A program made the position numbers and the translations under genes. The notes under the pieces are model-generated. The model was not told where the DNA came from. It saw nothing but the letters and a program-made list of their open reading frames with translations, and searched no databases. 5,818 nt of DNA from Actinoplanes liguriensis (GTDB taxonomy: Bacteria > Actinomycetota > Actinomycetes > Mycobacteriales > Micromonosporaceae), in contig KL571308.1 of assembly GCA_000715855.1 (NCBI GenBank), positions 87,225 to 93,042 of the forward strand. Reading direction: 5' to 3'. Shown here piece after piece: positions 1 through 5,784 of this stretch. Within the stretch, counting starts at the first letter, position 1, and every line of letters begins with the position of its first letter.

Positions 1-336
1 CTCTCCAGCGCCGGCCACCTGCTGCCGGTGCTCGCCCGGCCGGACAGTGTCGTCGAGTTCGCCGAGGTCGCGGTCGACCCGCCGCTCGGCGTCGGACGGC
101 AGTTCCGCCCGCGGCGCAGCACCACGATCCCGTTCCCGCCCGGCGCGTTGCTGTTCTTCTACACCGACGGTCTCGTCGAACGCCGGGACGAGGTCATCGA
201 TACCGGATTGCGCCGTCTCGCCGACATGGTCCGGGCGGAGAATGCGGAGGAGGTCTGCGTCGCGGTGATGGCCGACTCGGGCATGGAACAGCCCGGCGAC
301 GACGTCGCGGTCCTGGCCGTCCGTAGACATGCCTGA
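1..336 (+). CDS. SpoIIE/PP2C-family serine phosphatase, C-terminal fragment
   Basis: This is the last 111 residues of a gene that starts left of the window; base 1 is the first base of a codon and the stop is TGA at 334-336. The fragment shows the closing motifs of the SpoIIE/RsbU-type PPM phosphatase domain: SSAGHLLPVL at residues 2-11 (the family's NAGHxPxLL strand), PPLGV at 27-31, FFYTDGLVERR at 52-62 whose Asp56 is the usual metal ligand, and GDDVAVLAVR at 99-108 with the paired Asp100-Asp101. Such enzymes dephosphorylate anti-sigma-factor antagonists in partner-switching stress or sporulation signalling, often with N-terminal GAF, PAS or response-regulator domains; any sensor part lies outside the window. 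The frame ends cleanly after the catalytic domain. It reads in the same direction as the amine-catabolism genes but is separated from them by 90 bases, so a shared function is not implied. The family call is secure; its partner is unknown. Confidence 0.93.
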   Translation, partial: LSSAGHLLPVLARPDSVVEFAEVAVDPPLGVGRQFRPRRSTTIPFPPGALLFFYTDGLVERRDEVIDTGLRRLADMVRAENAEEVCVAVMADSGMEQPGDDVAVLAVRRHA

Positions 337-417
337 AACACGGAAAAATGCCTGTGCCCCCTTGTTCACCACGGAATCAGCGGAAAAGATGGGGCGGCAT
401 GCACTGAACCCGAACCT

Positions 418-422
418 GGAGG
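418..422 (+). promoter_or_regulatory. Shine-Dalgarno site of the aldehyde dehydrogenase gene
   Basis: GGAGG lies four bases before the ATG at 427. It is a full core match to the anti-Shine-Dalgarno sequence, though the spacing is on the short side. It supports 427 as the start, and the protein begins there in line with YdcW-type homologues. Confidence 0.7.
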
Positions 423-426
423 CCGC

Positions 427-1863
427 ATGACCGCCAAGAAGGTACTGCACAACTTCGTCGCCGGCGCCGCGGTCGCGCCCGCCGACGGCCGGTATTCGGA
501 TCTCGTCGACCCGGTCACCGGCGAGGTCTTCGCGTCCGCCCCGATCTCCGGCGCCGAGGACGTCGACCGCGCGATGACTGCCGCGTCCACCGCGTTCGAG
601 GAGTGGCGCAACACCACCCCCAGCGACCGGCAGAAGGCGCTGCTGAAGTTCGCCGACGCGATCGAGTCGCGGGCCGAGGAGCTGGTCGCGGCCGAGTCGC
701 AGAACACCGGCAAGCCGCTCGGCCTGACCGCCAGCGAGGAGCTGCCGCCCGCCGTCGACCAGATCCGGTTCTTCGCGGGCGCCGCGCGCCTGCTCGAGGG
801 CCGCTCCGCCGGGCAGTACATGAACGGGTTCGAGAGCTACGTGCGCCGCGAGCCGGTCGGCGTCTGCGCCCAGGTCACGCCGTGGAACTACCCGCTGATG
901 ATGGCGGTCTGGAAGATCGCTCCGGCGCTCGCCGCGGGCAACACCGTGGTGCTCAAGCCCTCCGACACCACTCCGGTCACCTCGGTGCTGCTCGCCGAGA
1001 TCGCCGCCGAGTTCTTCCCGGCCGGCGTCTTCAACGTGCTGCTGGGCGACCGTGACACCGGCCGCGCCCTGGTCGAGCACCGGACCCCGCAGATGGTGTC
1101 GATCACCGGCTCGGTGCGCGCCGGCATGGAGGTCGCGGGCAGTGCCGCCGCCGACCTCAAGCGCACCCACCTGGAGCTGGGCGGCAAGGCCCCGGTCGTG
1201 GTCTTCGAGGACGCCGACATCGCCGCGGCCGCCGCGGACATCGCGGTCGGCGGCTACTTCAACGCCGGGCAGGACTGCACCGCCGCCACCCGGGTGCTGG
1301 TCGCGCCCGCCGTCTACAAAGACTTCGTCGCCGCCCTCGCCGAGCAGGCCAAGGGCACGAAGACCGGGCAGCCGGACGACGAGGACGTGCTCTACGGCCC
1401 GGTCAACAACGCGAACCAGCTGTCCCGGGTGGCCGGTTTCATCGACCGCCTGCCGGACCACGCCTCGATCGAGGCCGGTGGCGCCCGGGTCGGCGACCGC
1501 GGCTTCTTCTGGTCACCGACCGTCGTGGCCGGCCTCCGGCAGGACGACGAGATCATCCAGAACGAGGTGTTCGGCCCGGTCATCACCGTGCAGCAGTTCA
1601 CCGACGAGGACGAGGCGGTCCGCTGGGCCAACGGCGTCGACTACGCTCTGGCCTCCAGCGTCTGGACCAAGGACCACGGCCGCGCGATGCGGATGACCCA
1701 GCGGCTCGACTTCGGCTGCGTCTGGGTCAACTGCCACATCCCGCTCGTCGCGGAGATGCCGCACGGCGGTTTCAAGCACTCCGGGCACGGCAAGGACCTT
1801 TCGGTGTACGGCCTGGAGGACTACACCCGCATCAAGCACGTCATGCACAACGTGGGAGCCTGA
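427..1863 (+). CDS. patD: Gamma-aminobutyraldehyde dehydrogenase (PatD/YdcW type)
   Basis: A full-length 478-residue member of the NAD(P)-dependent aldehyde dehydrogenase superfamily, likely oxidising 4-aminobutanal to 4-aminobutyrate (GABA) in the cytoplasm. Visible motifs are PWNYP with Asn154 (oxyanion hole), LKPSD with Lys177 (cofactor), ITGSV at 226-230, ELGGK with the general base Glu250, GQDCTAATR with the catalytic nucleophile Cys284, and NEVFGP at 379-384. The GQDCTAA signature and the C-terminal stretch with EMPHGG (443-448), SGHGKD (452-457) and YGLEDYT (461-467) are characteristic of E. coli YdcW/Prr (recalled, not aligned by tool) rather than of PuuC or betaine aldehyde dehydrogenase. 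The ATG at 427 follows a GGAGG site. The aminotransferase gene starts two bases after the stop, which fits consecutive steps: the GABA made here is its substrate. It is probably the first gene of the operon. Another omega-aminoaldehyde substrate, such as 3-aminopropanal, is possible. Confidence 0.93.
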   Translation: MTAKKVLHNFVAGAAVAPADGRYSDLVDPVTGEVFASAPISGAEDVDRAMTAASTAFEEWRNTTPSDRQKALLKFADAIESRAEELVAAESQNTGKPLGLTASEELPPAVDQIRFFAGAARLLEGRSAGQYMNGFESYVRREPVGVCAQVTPWNYPLMMAVWKIAPALAAGNTVVLKPSDTTPVTSVLLAEIAAEFFPAGVFNVLLGDRDTGRALVEHRTPQMVSITGSVRAGMEVAGSAAADLKRTHLELGGKAPVVVFEDADIAAAAADIAVGGYFNAGQDCTAATRVLVAPAVYKDFVAALAEQAKGTKTGQPDDEDVLYGPVNNANQLSRVAGFIDRLPDHASIEAGGARVGDRGFFWSPTVVAGLRQDDEIIQNEVFGPVITVQQFTDEDEAVRWANGVDYALASSVWTKDHGRAMRMTQRLDFGCVWVNCHIPLVAEMPHGGFKHSGHGKDLSVYGLEDYTRIKHVMHNVGA

Positions 1864-1865
1864 CC

Positions 1866-3128
1866 GTGTCCTCCTCCGAAGAGCTGCACAAGCGCCGGGT
1901 CGCGGCGGTCGCCCGTGGCGTCGGCTCGACCATCAACTCGTACGTGGCGAGCGCCGGCGGCGGCACGCTGACCGACGTCGAGGGCCGGGAGTGGATCGAC
2001 TTCGCGTCCGGGATCGCGGTCACCAACGTCGGCAACGCCGCGCCGAAGGTCGTCGAGGCGGTCCGGGCGCAGGTCGAGCGGTTCACGCACACCTGTTTCA
2101 TGGTCGCGCCCTACGAGTCGTACGTCGCCGTCTGCGAGCAGTTGATCGAGCTCACGCCGGGCTCGTTCGAGAAGCGGGCGGCGCTGTTCAACTCCGGCGC
2201 CGAGGCGGTGGAGAACGCCGTCAAGATCGCTCGGCACGCCACCGGGCGGCAGGCGGTCGTGGTGTTCGACCACGCCTACCACGGCCGGACCAACCTGACC
2301 ATGGCGCTGACCGCGAAGAACATGCCGTACAAGCACCGGTTCGGGCCGTTCGCGCCGGAGGTGTACCGGGCGCCGATGTCGTACCCGCTGCGTGACGGCG
2401 GCCTGGACGGGCCCGAGGCGGCCCGCCGGGCGATCGACGTGATCGAAAAGCAGGTCGGTGCCGGCAACGTCGCGGCGGTGCTGATCGAGCCGATCCAGGG
2501 TGAGGGCGGCTTCGTCGTACCGGCGCAGGGTTTTCTTCCCGCTCTTGCCGCCTGGGCGGCCGAGGCCGGGGCGGTCTTCATCGCCGACGAGATCCAGACC
2601 GGGTTCTGCCGGACCGGGCAGTGGTTCGCGTCCGAGCACGAGGGCCTCGAACCGGACCTGATCACGACGGCCAAGGGCATGGGCGGCGGGCTGCCGATCG
2701 CCGGGGTCGTCGGCCGGGCCTCGCTCATGGACGCGGTGCACGCCGGTGGCCTCGGCGGAACGTACGGCGGGAACCCGGTGGCGTGTGCGGCGGCGCTCGC
2801 GGCCATCGAGACGATGCGCGAGCTGGACCTCGTGACCGCGGCTCAGCGCATCGAGAACGTACTGAAATCGGCTCTGTCTGAAATTCCGGACATCGCGGAG
2901 GTACGTGGCCGGGGCGCGATGCTCGCCATCGAGCTCGTGAAGCCGGGAAGTCTGGAGCCCGACGCCGCCCGCACGGCGGCCGTGTCGAAAGCGTGCCACG
3001 ATGCGGGACTGCTGACGCTCACCTGCGGCACCTACGGCAACGTGCTCCGATTCCTGCCGCCGCTGGTGATCTCCGACGAGGACCTCCACCGCGGGCTGGA
3101 CATTCTGCGCGAAGCTCTCCGGAACTAG
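1866..3128 (+). CDS. gabT: 4-aminobutyrate aminotransferase (GabT-type, class III PLP)
   Basis: A 420-residue class-III pyridoxal-phosphate aminotransferase, expected to transfer the amino group of GABA to 2-oxoglutarate, giving succinate semialdehyde and glutamate. Recognisable elements are NSGAEAVENAVKIAR (109-123), HAYHGRT (136-142), EPIQGEGGF (208-216), DEIQTGFCRTG (241-251) and TTAKGMGGG (267-275) with the PLP-binding Lys270. By comparison with E. coli GabT as I recall it, Ile50, Arg141, Glu213, Asp241, Gln244, Lys270 and Arg395 match the active-site residues Ile50, Arg141, Glu211, Asp239, Gln242, Lys268 and Arg398. The arginines that read the substrate carboxylates are therefore present, which favours GABA over ornithine or putrescine. 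The start is GTG at 1866, two bases after the previous stop, with a GGGAG site at 1854-1858 inside the upstream gene, suggesting translational coupling. Length is normal for the family. Beta-alanine or 5-aminovalerate could be side substrates. Confidence 0.93.
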   Translation: MSSSEELHKRRVAAVARGVGSTINSYVASAGGGTLTDVEGREWIDFASGIAVTNVGNAAPKVVEAVRAQVERFTHTCFMVAPYESYVAVCEQLIELTPGSFEKRAALFNSGAEAVENAVKIARHATGRQAVVVFDHAYHGRTNLTMALTAKNMPYKHRFGPFAPEVYRAPMSYPLRDGGLDGPEAARRAIDVIEKQVGAGNVAAVLIEPIQGEGGFVVPAQGFLPALAAWAAEAGAVFIADEIQTGFCRTGQWFASEHEGLEPDLITTAKGMGGGLPIAGVVGRASLMDAVHAGGLGGTYGGNPVACAAALAAIETMRELDLVTAAQRIENVLKSALSEIPDIAEVRGRGAMLAIELVKPGSLEPDAARTAAVSKACHDAGLLTLTCGTYGNVLRFLPPLVISDEDLHRGLDILREALRN

Positions 3129-3145
3129 CCCAAGAGTGTGCTCAC

Positions 3146-3150
3146 AGGGA
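3146..3150 (+). promoter_or_regulatory. Ribosome binding site choosing the Lrp-family start
   Basis: AGGGA, followed by AG, lies 11 bases before the GTG at 3162. An in-frame GTG at 3138 sits upstream of this site and would add eight residues not typical of the family. The purine-rich site therefore favours 3162 as the true start. Confidence 0.55.
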
Positions 3151-3161
3151 AGAATCGCGCC

Positions 3162-3617
3162 GTGAGCGAGACGGGCCTGGACGACATCAACAAGCAGATC
3201 ATCGATCACCTGCAGCGGGACGGGCGGATGTCATACGCCACCCTCGCGAAGACGATCGGGTTGTCGGAAGCCGCTGTGCGCCAGCGCGTGCAGCGGCTCC
3301 TCGACAACGGGCTGATGCAGATCGTCGCCGTGACCGACCCGCTCACCCTGGGCTTCGCCCGGCAGGCCATGGTCGGCCTGCGGGTGAACGGGGATCTGCG
3401 GGAGATCGCCGACAAACTCGCCTCGATTCCCGAGGTCGACTATGTGGTGATCTGCGCCGGGCGCTACGACCTGCTGGTGGAATTGGTGTGCACCGACGAC
3501 GCGCACCTGCTCGACCTGCTCAACGAGAAGGTACGCACGATCGAGGGCGTCGCCGCCGTCGACACGTTCATGTACCTCAAGCTCGCCAAACAGACCTACG
3601 CCTGGGGAACCAGATAA
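3162..3617 (+). CDS. Lrp/AsnC-family transcriptional regulator
   Basis: A 151-residue protein when started at GTG 3162; an alternative start at 3138 would give 159. The N-terminal AsnC-type winged helix-turn-helix spans about residues 6-55: LDDINKQIIDHLQRDGR leads in, LAKTIGLSEAAVRQRVQRL (28-46) is the helix-turn-helix with recognition helix, and LDNGLMQIVAV (47-57) is the wing. The C-terminal RAM ligand-binding and oligomerisation domain covers about 66-142, with the family's CAGRYDLLVEL motif at 98-108. These regulators bind DNA as dimers or octamers and respond to amino acids or related metabolites. Lying inside the catabolic operon, 33 bases after gabT and 3 bases before the flavoenzyme gene, it most likely controls this operon in response to an amine, GABA or an amino acid; that is inference. 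Its most likely binding region is the 337-426 gap, where I could not identify a convincing operator. Confidence 0.92.
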   Translation: MSETGLDDINKQIIDHLQRDGRMSYATLAKTIGLSEAAVRQRVQRLLDNGLMQIVAVTDPLTLGFARQAMVGLRVNGDLREIADKLASIPEVDYVVICAGRYDLLVELVCTDDAHLLDLLNEKVRTIEGVAAVDTFMYLKLAKQTYAWGTR

Positions 3618-3620
3618 CAC

Positions 3621-4853
3621 ATGAGCTTCTGGCTTGAATCGCTCGGCCCGATCGAGCGGCGACCCGCCCTGCCCGGCGACCGGGACGCCGACGTCGCCAT
3701 CGCCGGTGGGGGCTACACCGGGCTGTGGACCGCGTACTACCTCGCCAAGGCACAACCCGACCTGCGGATAGTCGTGATCGAGGCAGAGTTCTGCGGCTTC
3801 GGCGCGTCCGGGCGCAACGGAGGCTGGGCCTCCGGCCTCTTCCCCGTCTCCGAGGAAAAACTGTCATCGCGGTACGGCGTGGAGCCCGCCCGCGCGATGC
3901 ACGCCGCCCTGGAAGACGCCGTCGACGAAGTCGGGCGCACCGGCATCGACTGCGACTACGCCAAAGGCGGGGTCATCTCGCTGATCCGCACACCCGGCCA
4001 GTTACGCCGGGCGCCGGCCGACCGGCTCGACGCCGAGCAGACGCGCGCCATCTGCAACGCCGACGGGGTGCTCGGCGGCGTCTACAGCGAGCACTGCGCG
4101 GCGCTGCACCCCGGGAAACTGGTCCGCGGGCTGGCGGACGAGGTTGCGCGGCTCGGCGTCACGATCTACGAAGGCACCCGGGTGCTGTCGCTGGAAGCCG
4201 GATCCGTGGTGACCGACCACGGGACGGTCCGGGCCGACACGGTCGTGCGGGCACTCGAGGGATACACGCCCGAGCTGCCCGGATATCGGCGTGAGGTGGC
4301 GCCGGTCTACTCGCTGATGATCGCCACCGAGCCGCTCTCCGCCGACGTGTGGGAACGCATCGGGCTCAAACGGCGAGAGACGTTCACCGACGAGCGTCGC
4401 ATGATCATTTACGGGCAGCGGACCGCGGACGACCGGCTCGCCTTCGGGGGGCGCGGGGCGCCGTACCACTTCGGGTCACGGGTGCGGCCCGAATTCGACC
4501 GGGTGCCGGCCGTGTTCGGGAAACTCCGGCACACGCTGAACGAGCTGTTCGGGATCGAGGTGCCGGTGGCGTACCGCTGGGGAGGTCCCCTCGGCATCCC
4601 GCGCGACTGGATGCCCAGCGTGGGACTCCGCGACGGGATCGGATGGGCCGGCGGGTACGTCGGGGACGGGGTGGCCGCGACCAACCTCGCCGGGCGGACG
4701 CTCGCCGACCTCATCCTGAGCCGGGAGACGCCGTTGACCAGGCTGCCTTGGGTCAACCACCGGTCACGGCGGTGGGAGCCGGAACCGCTGCGGTGGCTCG
4801 GGGTCAACGGGGGGCTGCACGGGACGGCTTTGTTGGACGCGCTCGACCGGTAG
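3621..4853 (+). CDS. PuuB-like FAD-dependent amine oxidoreductase (DAO family)
   Basis: A 410-residue flavoprotein of the D-amino-acid-oxidase/glycine-oxidase fold. The dinucleotide-binding start is DVAIAGGGYTGLWTAYYLAK (24-43) with GGGYTG at 29-34 and the ribose-binding acid Glu54 in VVIEAEF, followed by GFGASGRNGGW (59-69), shared nearly exactly with E. coli gamma-glutamylputrescine oxidase PuuB. LHPGKLVRGLADEV (162-175) and the C-terminal FAD-contact GGYVGDGVAATNLAGRTLADLI (split here as 344-353 and 354-365) are also typical. It probably oxidises putrescine, gamma-glutamylputrescine or a related amine to an aldehyde with release of hydrogen peroxide, feeding the dehydrogenase encoded upstream. 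The ATG at 3621 is three bases after the regulator's stop, with GGGGAA at 3604-3609 as ribosome site. Between QL (127-128) and LDA (136-138) it is about 12 residues shorter than PuuB as I recall it, with the frame intact. The substrate cannot be settled from sequence. Confidence 0.87.
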   Translation: MSFWLESLGPIERRPALPGDRDADVAIAGGGYTGLWTAYYLAKAQPDLRIVVIEAEFCGFGASGRNGGWASGLFPVSEEKLSSRYGVEPARAMHAALEDAVDEVGRTGIDCDYAKGGVISLIRTPGQLRRAPADRLDAEQTRAICNADGVLGGVYSEHCAALHPGKLVRGLADEVARLGVTIYEGTRVLSLEAGSVVTDHGTVRADTVVRALEGYTPELPGYRREVAPVYSLMIATEPLSADVWERIGLKRRETFTDERRMIIYGQRTADDRLAFGGRGAPYHFGSRVRPEFDRVPAVFGKLRHTLNELFGIEVPVAYRWGGPLGIPRDWMPSVGLRDGIGWAGGYVGDGVAATNLAGRTLADLILSRETPLTRLPWVNHRSRRWEPEPLRWLGVNGGLHGTALLDALDR

Positions 4854-4876
4854 CAGATTTGGTGAGGTCTTGGGGG

Positions 4877-4902
4877 ATTTCCACAGTGGCGGGTTGTCCA
4901 CA
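4877..4902 (+). promoter_or_regulatory. DnaA-box-like pair
   Basis: TTGTCCACA at 4894-4902 is an exact match to the DnaA-box consensus of Streptomyces and related actinobacteria. ATTTCCACA at 4877-4885 matches seven of nine positions. Both are followed by G, lie in the same orientation and start 17 bases apart. They could titrate or bind DnaA, or be chance or part of a dispersed intergenic element. Nothing else here looks like an origin: there is no large box cluster, no clear unwinding element and no dnaA or dnaN. Confidence 0.4.
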
Positions 4903-4955
4903 GGGCCTCGGCATGATCTTGGGAATCCGGGTCACAATTACGTCAGAGGCGGTGG

Positions 4956-4983
4956 CCCCCCGGTGGTGGGTGGGTTCTCTTTT
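4956..4983 (+). terminator. Possible intrinsic terminator of the catabolic operon
   Basis: CCCCCC (4956-4961) can pair with GGG-GGG (4968-4970 and 4972-4974) around a six-base loop, GGTGGT, with one bulged T at 4971. The stem is directly followed by TTCTCTTTT (4975-4983). Six G-C pairs and a T-rich tail resemble a rho-independent terminator about 100 bases after the flavoenzyme stop. The bulge and the competing G-runs weaken the case. Confidence 0.35.
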
Positions 4984-5111
4984 CGGGCGGGACAGTGCCT
5001 CCCCCTGTCGGGTGTAATCGGGTGGGCGTTGCAGCGGCTCGGGTGGGCGGCTTTGTGGCTGAGCTCAGTGATGCGGCTGTAGCGCCTTCCCGACGAACCA
5101 TCATCGCTGGG

Positions 5112-5261
5112 CCGCGCCGGGGCCAGACCGGGCCGCACCACACCACACCACACCACACCACACCGGCCGCACCGCACCGCACCGGGCCAGGCCGCGCCAC
5201 ACCGCACCGGGCCGGGTCGCACCAGGCCGGGCCGGGTCGCACCAGGCCGGGCCGGGCCGGC
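5112..5261 (+). repeat. Degenerate pentanucleotide tandem array (about 30 units)
   Basis: The 150 bases read as about 30 five-base units in one register, nearly all starting with CC: CCGCG, CCGGG, CCAGA, CCGGG, CCGCA, then five identical CCACA units (5138-5162), three CCGCA (5167-5181), and mixed CCGGG, CCAGG, CCGCG and CCACA units. The only register breaks are one extra G at 5122 and one four-base unit at 5163-5166, which cancel. The last part is a higher-order repeat of four pentamers. The array is a microsatellite-like tract that probably grew by slippage and unequal duplication. A five-base period cannot keep a reading frame, so it is unlikely to be coding. Confidence 0.9.
5207..5256 (+). 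repeat. 20-bp higher-order tandem repeat, 2.5 copies
   Basis: The 20-base unit made of CCGGG, CCGGG, TCGCA and CCAGG occurs at 5207-5226 and exactly again at 5227-5246, followed by a half copy, CCGGG twice, at 5247-5256. The exact identity points to a recent duplication of four pentamers inside the array. Six GGG runs alternate 2- and 12-base spacings, giving modest G-quadruplex or hairpin potential (CCGGG is also partly self-complementary). Confidence 0.9.
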
Positions 5262-5311
5262 GGACGCGCGAATCGCGGTAAATGAGGTCGAGGACTCACT
5301 TTATTGCGCCG

Positions 5312-5337
5312 TTTCCGCTTGGCGGAAATATTCTTTT
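5312..5337 (+). terminator. Perfect hairpin with T-rich tail (terminator or operator)
   Basis: TTTCCGC (5312-5318) and GCGGAAA (5322-5328) form a perfect seven-pair stem with a TTG loop, followed by TATTCTTTT (5329-5337). This could end rightward transcription before the next gene. The same 17-base palindrome also lies between a weak -35-like TTGCGC (5304-5309) and a -10-like AATATT (5327-5332) spaced by 17 bases, so it could instead be an operator in the promoter of the gene starting at 5416. The sequence alone does not decide between these. Confidence 0.4.
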
Positions 5338-5415
5338 CAGTGCCGCGCCGAGGTAAATGTTTTTAGCGCTCCCGGATGCTTACACATGGCTTCCCGGGGG
5401 TGGGATGATTTAGGT

Positions 5416-5784
5416 ATGGCGCAGTTGTCGTTGTTCAGCCGGTCTGAGGTCTCACGAATGCGGGACCGTACTGCAGCACGGAATTATTCGCCGGAGAAGG
5501 AGGAATTCCGTCGGGAGCACCAGCGGCATCGCGATTGGGGTTTGCGGCAGCGGCATGCGCGGAGGTTGGTCCGGCTGGGGTGGAGCATGTCGGAAGCGTG
5601 GGCGGCTGTAACCGCTAGAGATGATCGGCGGCGGCAGGCGGCTTCTGGCCGGCTGCAGCCGGCGGATCCGCCCCCTGGGCCTCGCCCGGGTCCAGCAGCT
5701 GCCCCTCGCCCCGATCCGACCTTTGCCCCTGCCGCGGCGTCTTACCCGGGGCCAGCTCTTGTCCCTGCTCATGCGCCTCGCCCT
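5416..5784 (+). CDS. Small basic hypothetical protein, 3' end cut by contig edge
   Basis: An ATG at 5416 opens a frame with no stop up to the contig end; 123 residues are genomic, and the codons after 5784 come from library adapter. Residues 1-70 are rich in Arg, Glu and His and should be largely helical (for example RDRTAARNYSPEKEEFRREH at 16-35 and HRDWGLRQRHARRLVRLGW at 38-56), while about 82-123 are Pro/Ala-rich and probably disordered. I recognise the general style of short uncharacterised proteins common in Micromonosporaceae, but no named domain. The composition looks far more protein-like than the opposite strand. The ribosome site is weak (TGGGA at 5401-5405); an alternative start is the ATG at 5458, preceded by GAGG. 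Third positions are less GC-biased than in the catabolic genes. No function can be assigned, and the true C-terminus is unknown. Confidence 0.55.

Larger units (their letters stand above)
4854..5111. other. Non-coding spacer after the operon
   Basis: No reading frame here has a convincing start site, codon pattern or recognisable motif. The stretch holds the DnaA-box-like pair (4877-4902), a C-rich hairpin with a T-rich tail (4956-4983) and a 10-bp palindrome CTGAGCTCAG at 5059-5068 that I regard as incidental. A TTG-started frame at 4870-5082 could encode 70 residues, but it has no well-placed ribosome site. The spacer continues into the pentamer array. Confidence 0.6.

Noticed and set aside
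337..357. Hairpin after the phosphatase gene, CACGG with CCTGTG, as its terminator
   Set aside because: The stem needs a bulge, is only about five pairs long and has no T tail.
362..390. TTGTTC (362-367), 17 bases, AAAGAT (385-390) as a sigma-70-type promoter for the operon
   Set aside because: The spacing is right, but the -10 element matches only three of six positions and lacks the initial T. A promoter is expected in this gap, but I cannot place it.
364..409. GTTCA (364-368) and TGAAC (405-409) as a split operator for the Lrp-family regulator
   Set aside because: A five-base inverted repeat with a 36-base gap is easily chance, and nothing links it to the family's usual binding sites.
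1821..3209. Long 462-codon minus-strand frame antisense to gabT
   Set aside because: Typical high-GC shadow of a well-supported plus-strand gene, with an Arg/Asp/Val-rich sequence and no family motif.
4877..4902. Chromosomal or plasmid replication origin at the DnaA-box-like pair
   Set aside because: Only one perfect and one degenerate box are present, with no further cluster and no replication genes nearby.
4870..5082. 70-residue plus-strand frame from a TTG start
   Set aside because: The purine-rich stretch before it is too close for a ribosome site, the sequence overlaps the DnaA-box pair and the hairpin, and no motif is recognisable.
5055..5095. tRNA-like D-arm: GAGCTCAGTG followed by GCGGCTGTAGCGCC
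   Set aside because: No T-arm GTTCGANNC motif, anticodon stem or acceptor stem could be fitted around it.
4943..5299. Minus-strand and plus-strand frames through the pentamer array, rich in Arg/Pro/Gly or Trp/Cys
   Set aside because: They are direct translations of the repeat; a five-base unit read in threes gives repetitive peptides in all frames.
5649..5672. Adjacent perfect palindromes CCGGCTGCAGCCGG (5649-5662) and GGCGGATCCGCC (5661-5672)
   Set aside because: In GC-rich DNA such palindromes are not rare by chance, they lie within the probable coding region, and no repeat or T tail accompanies them.
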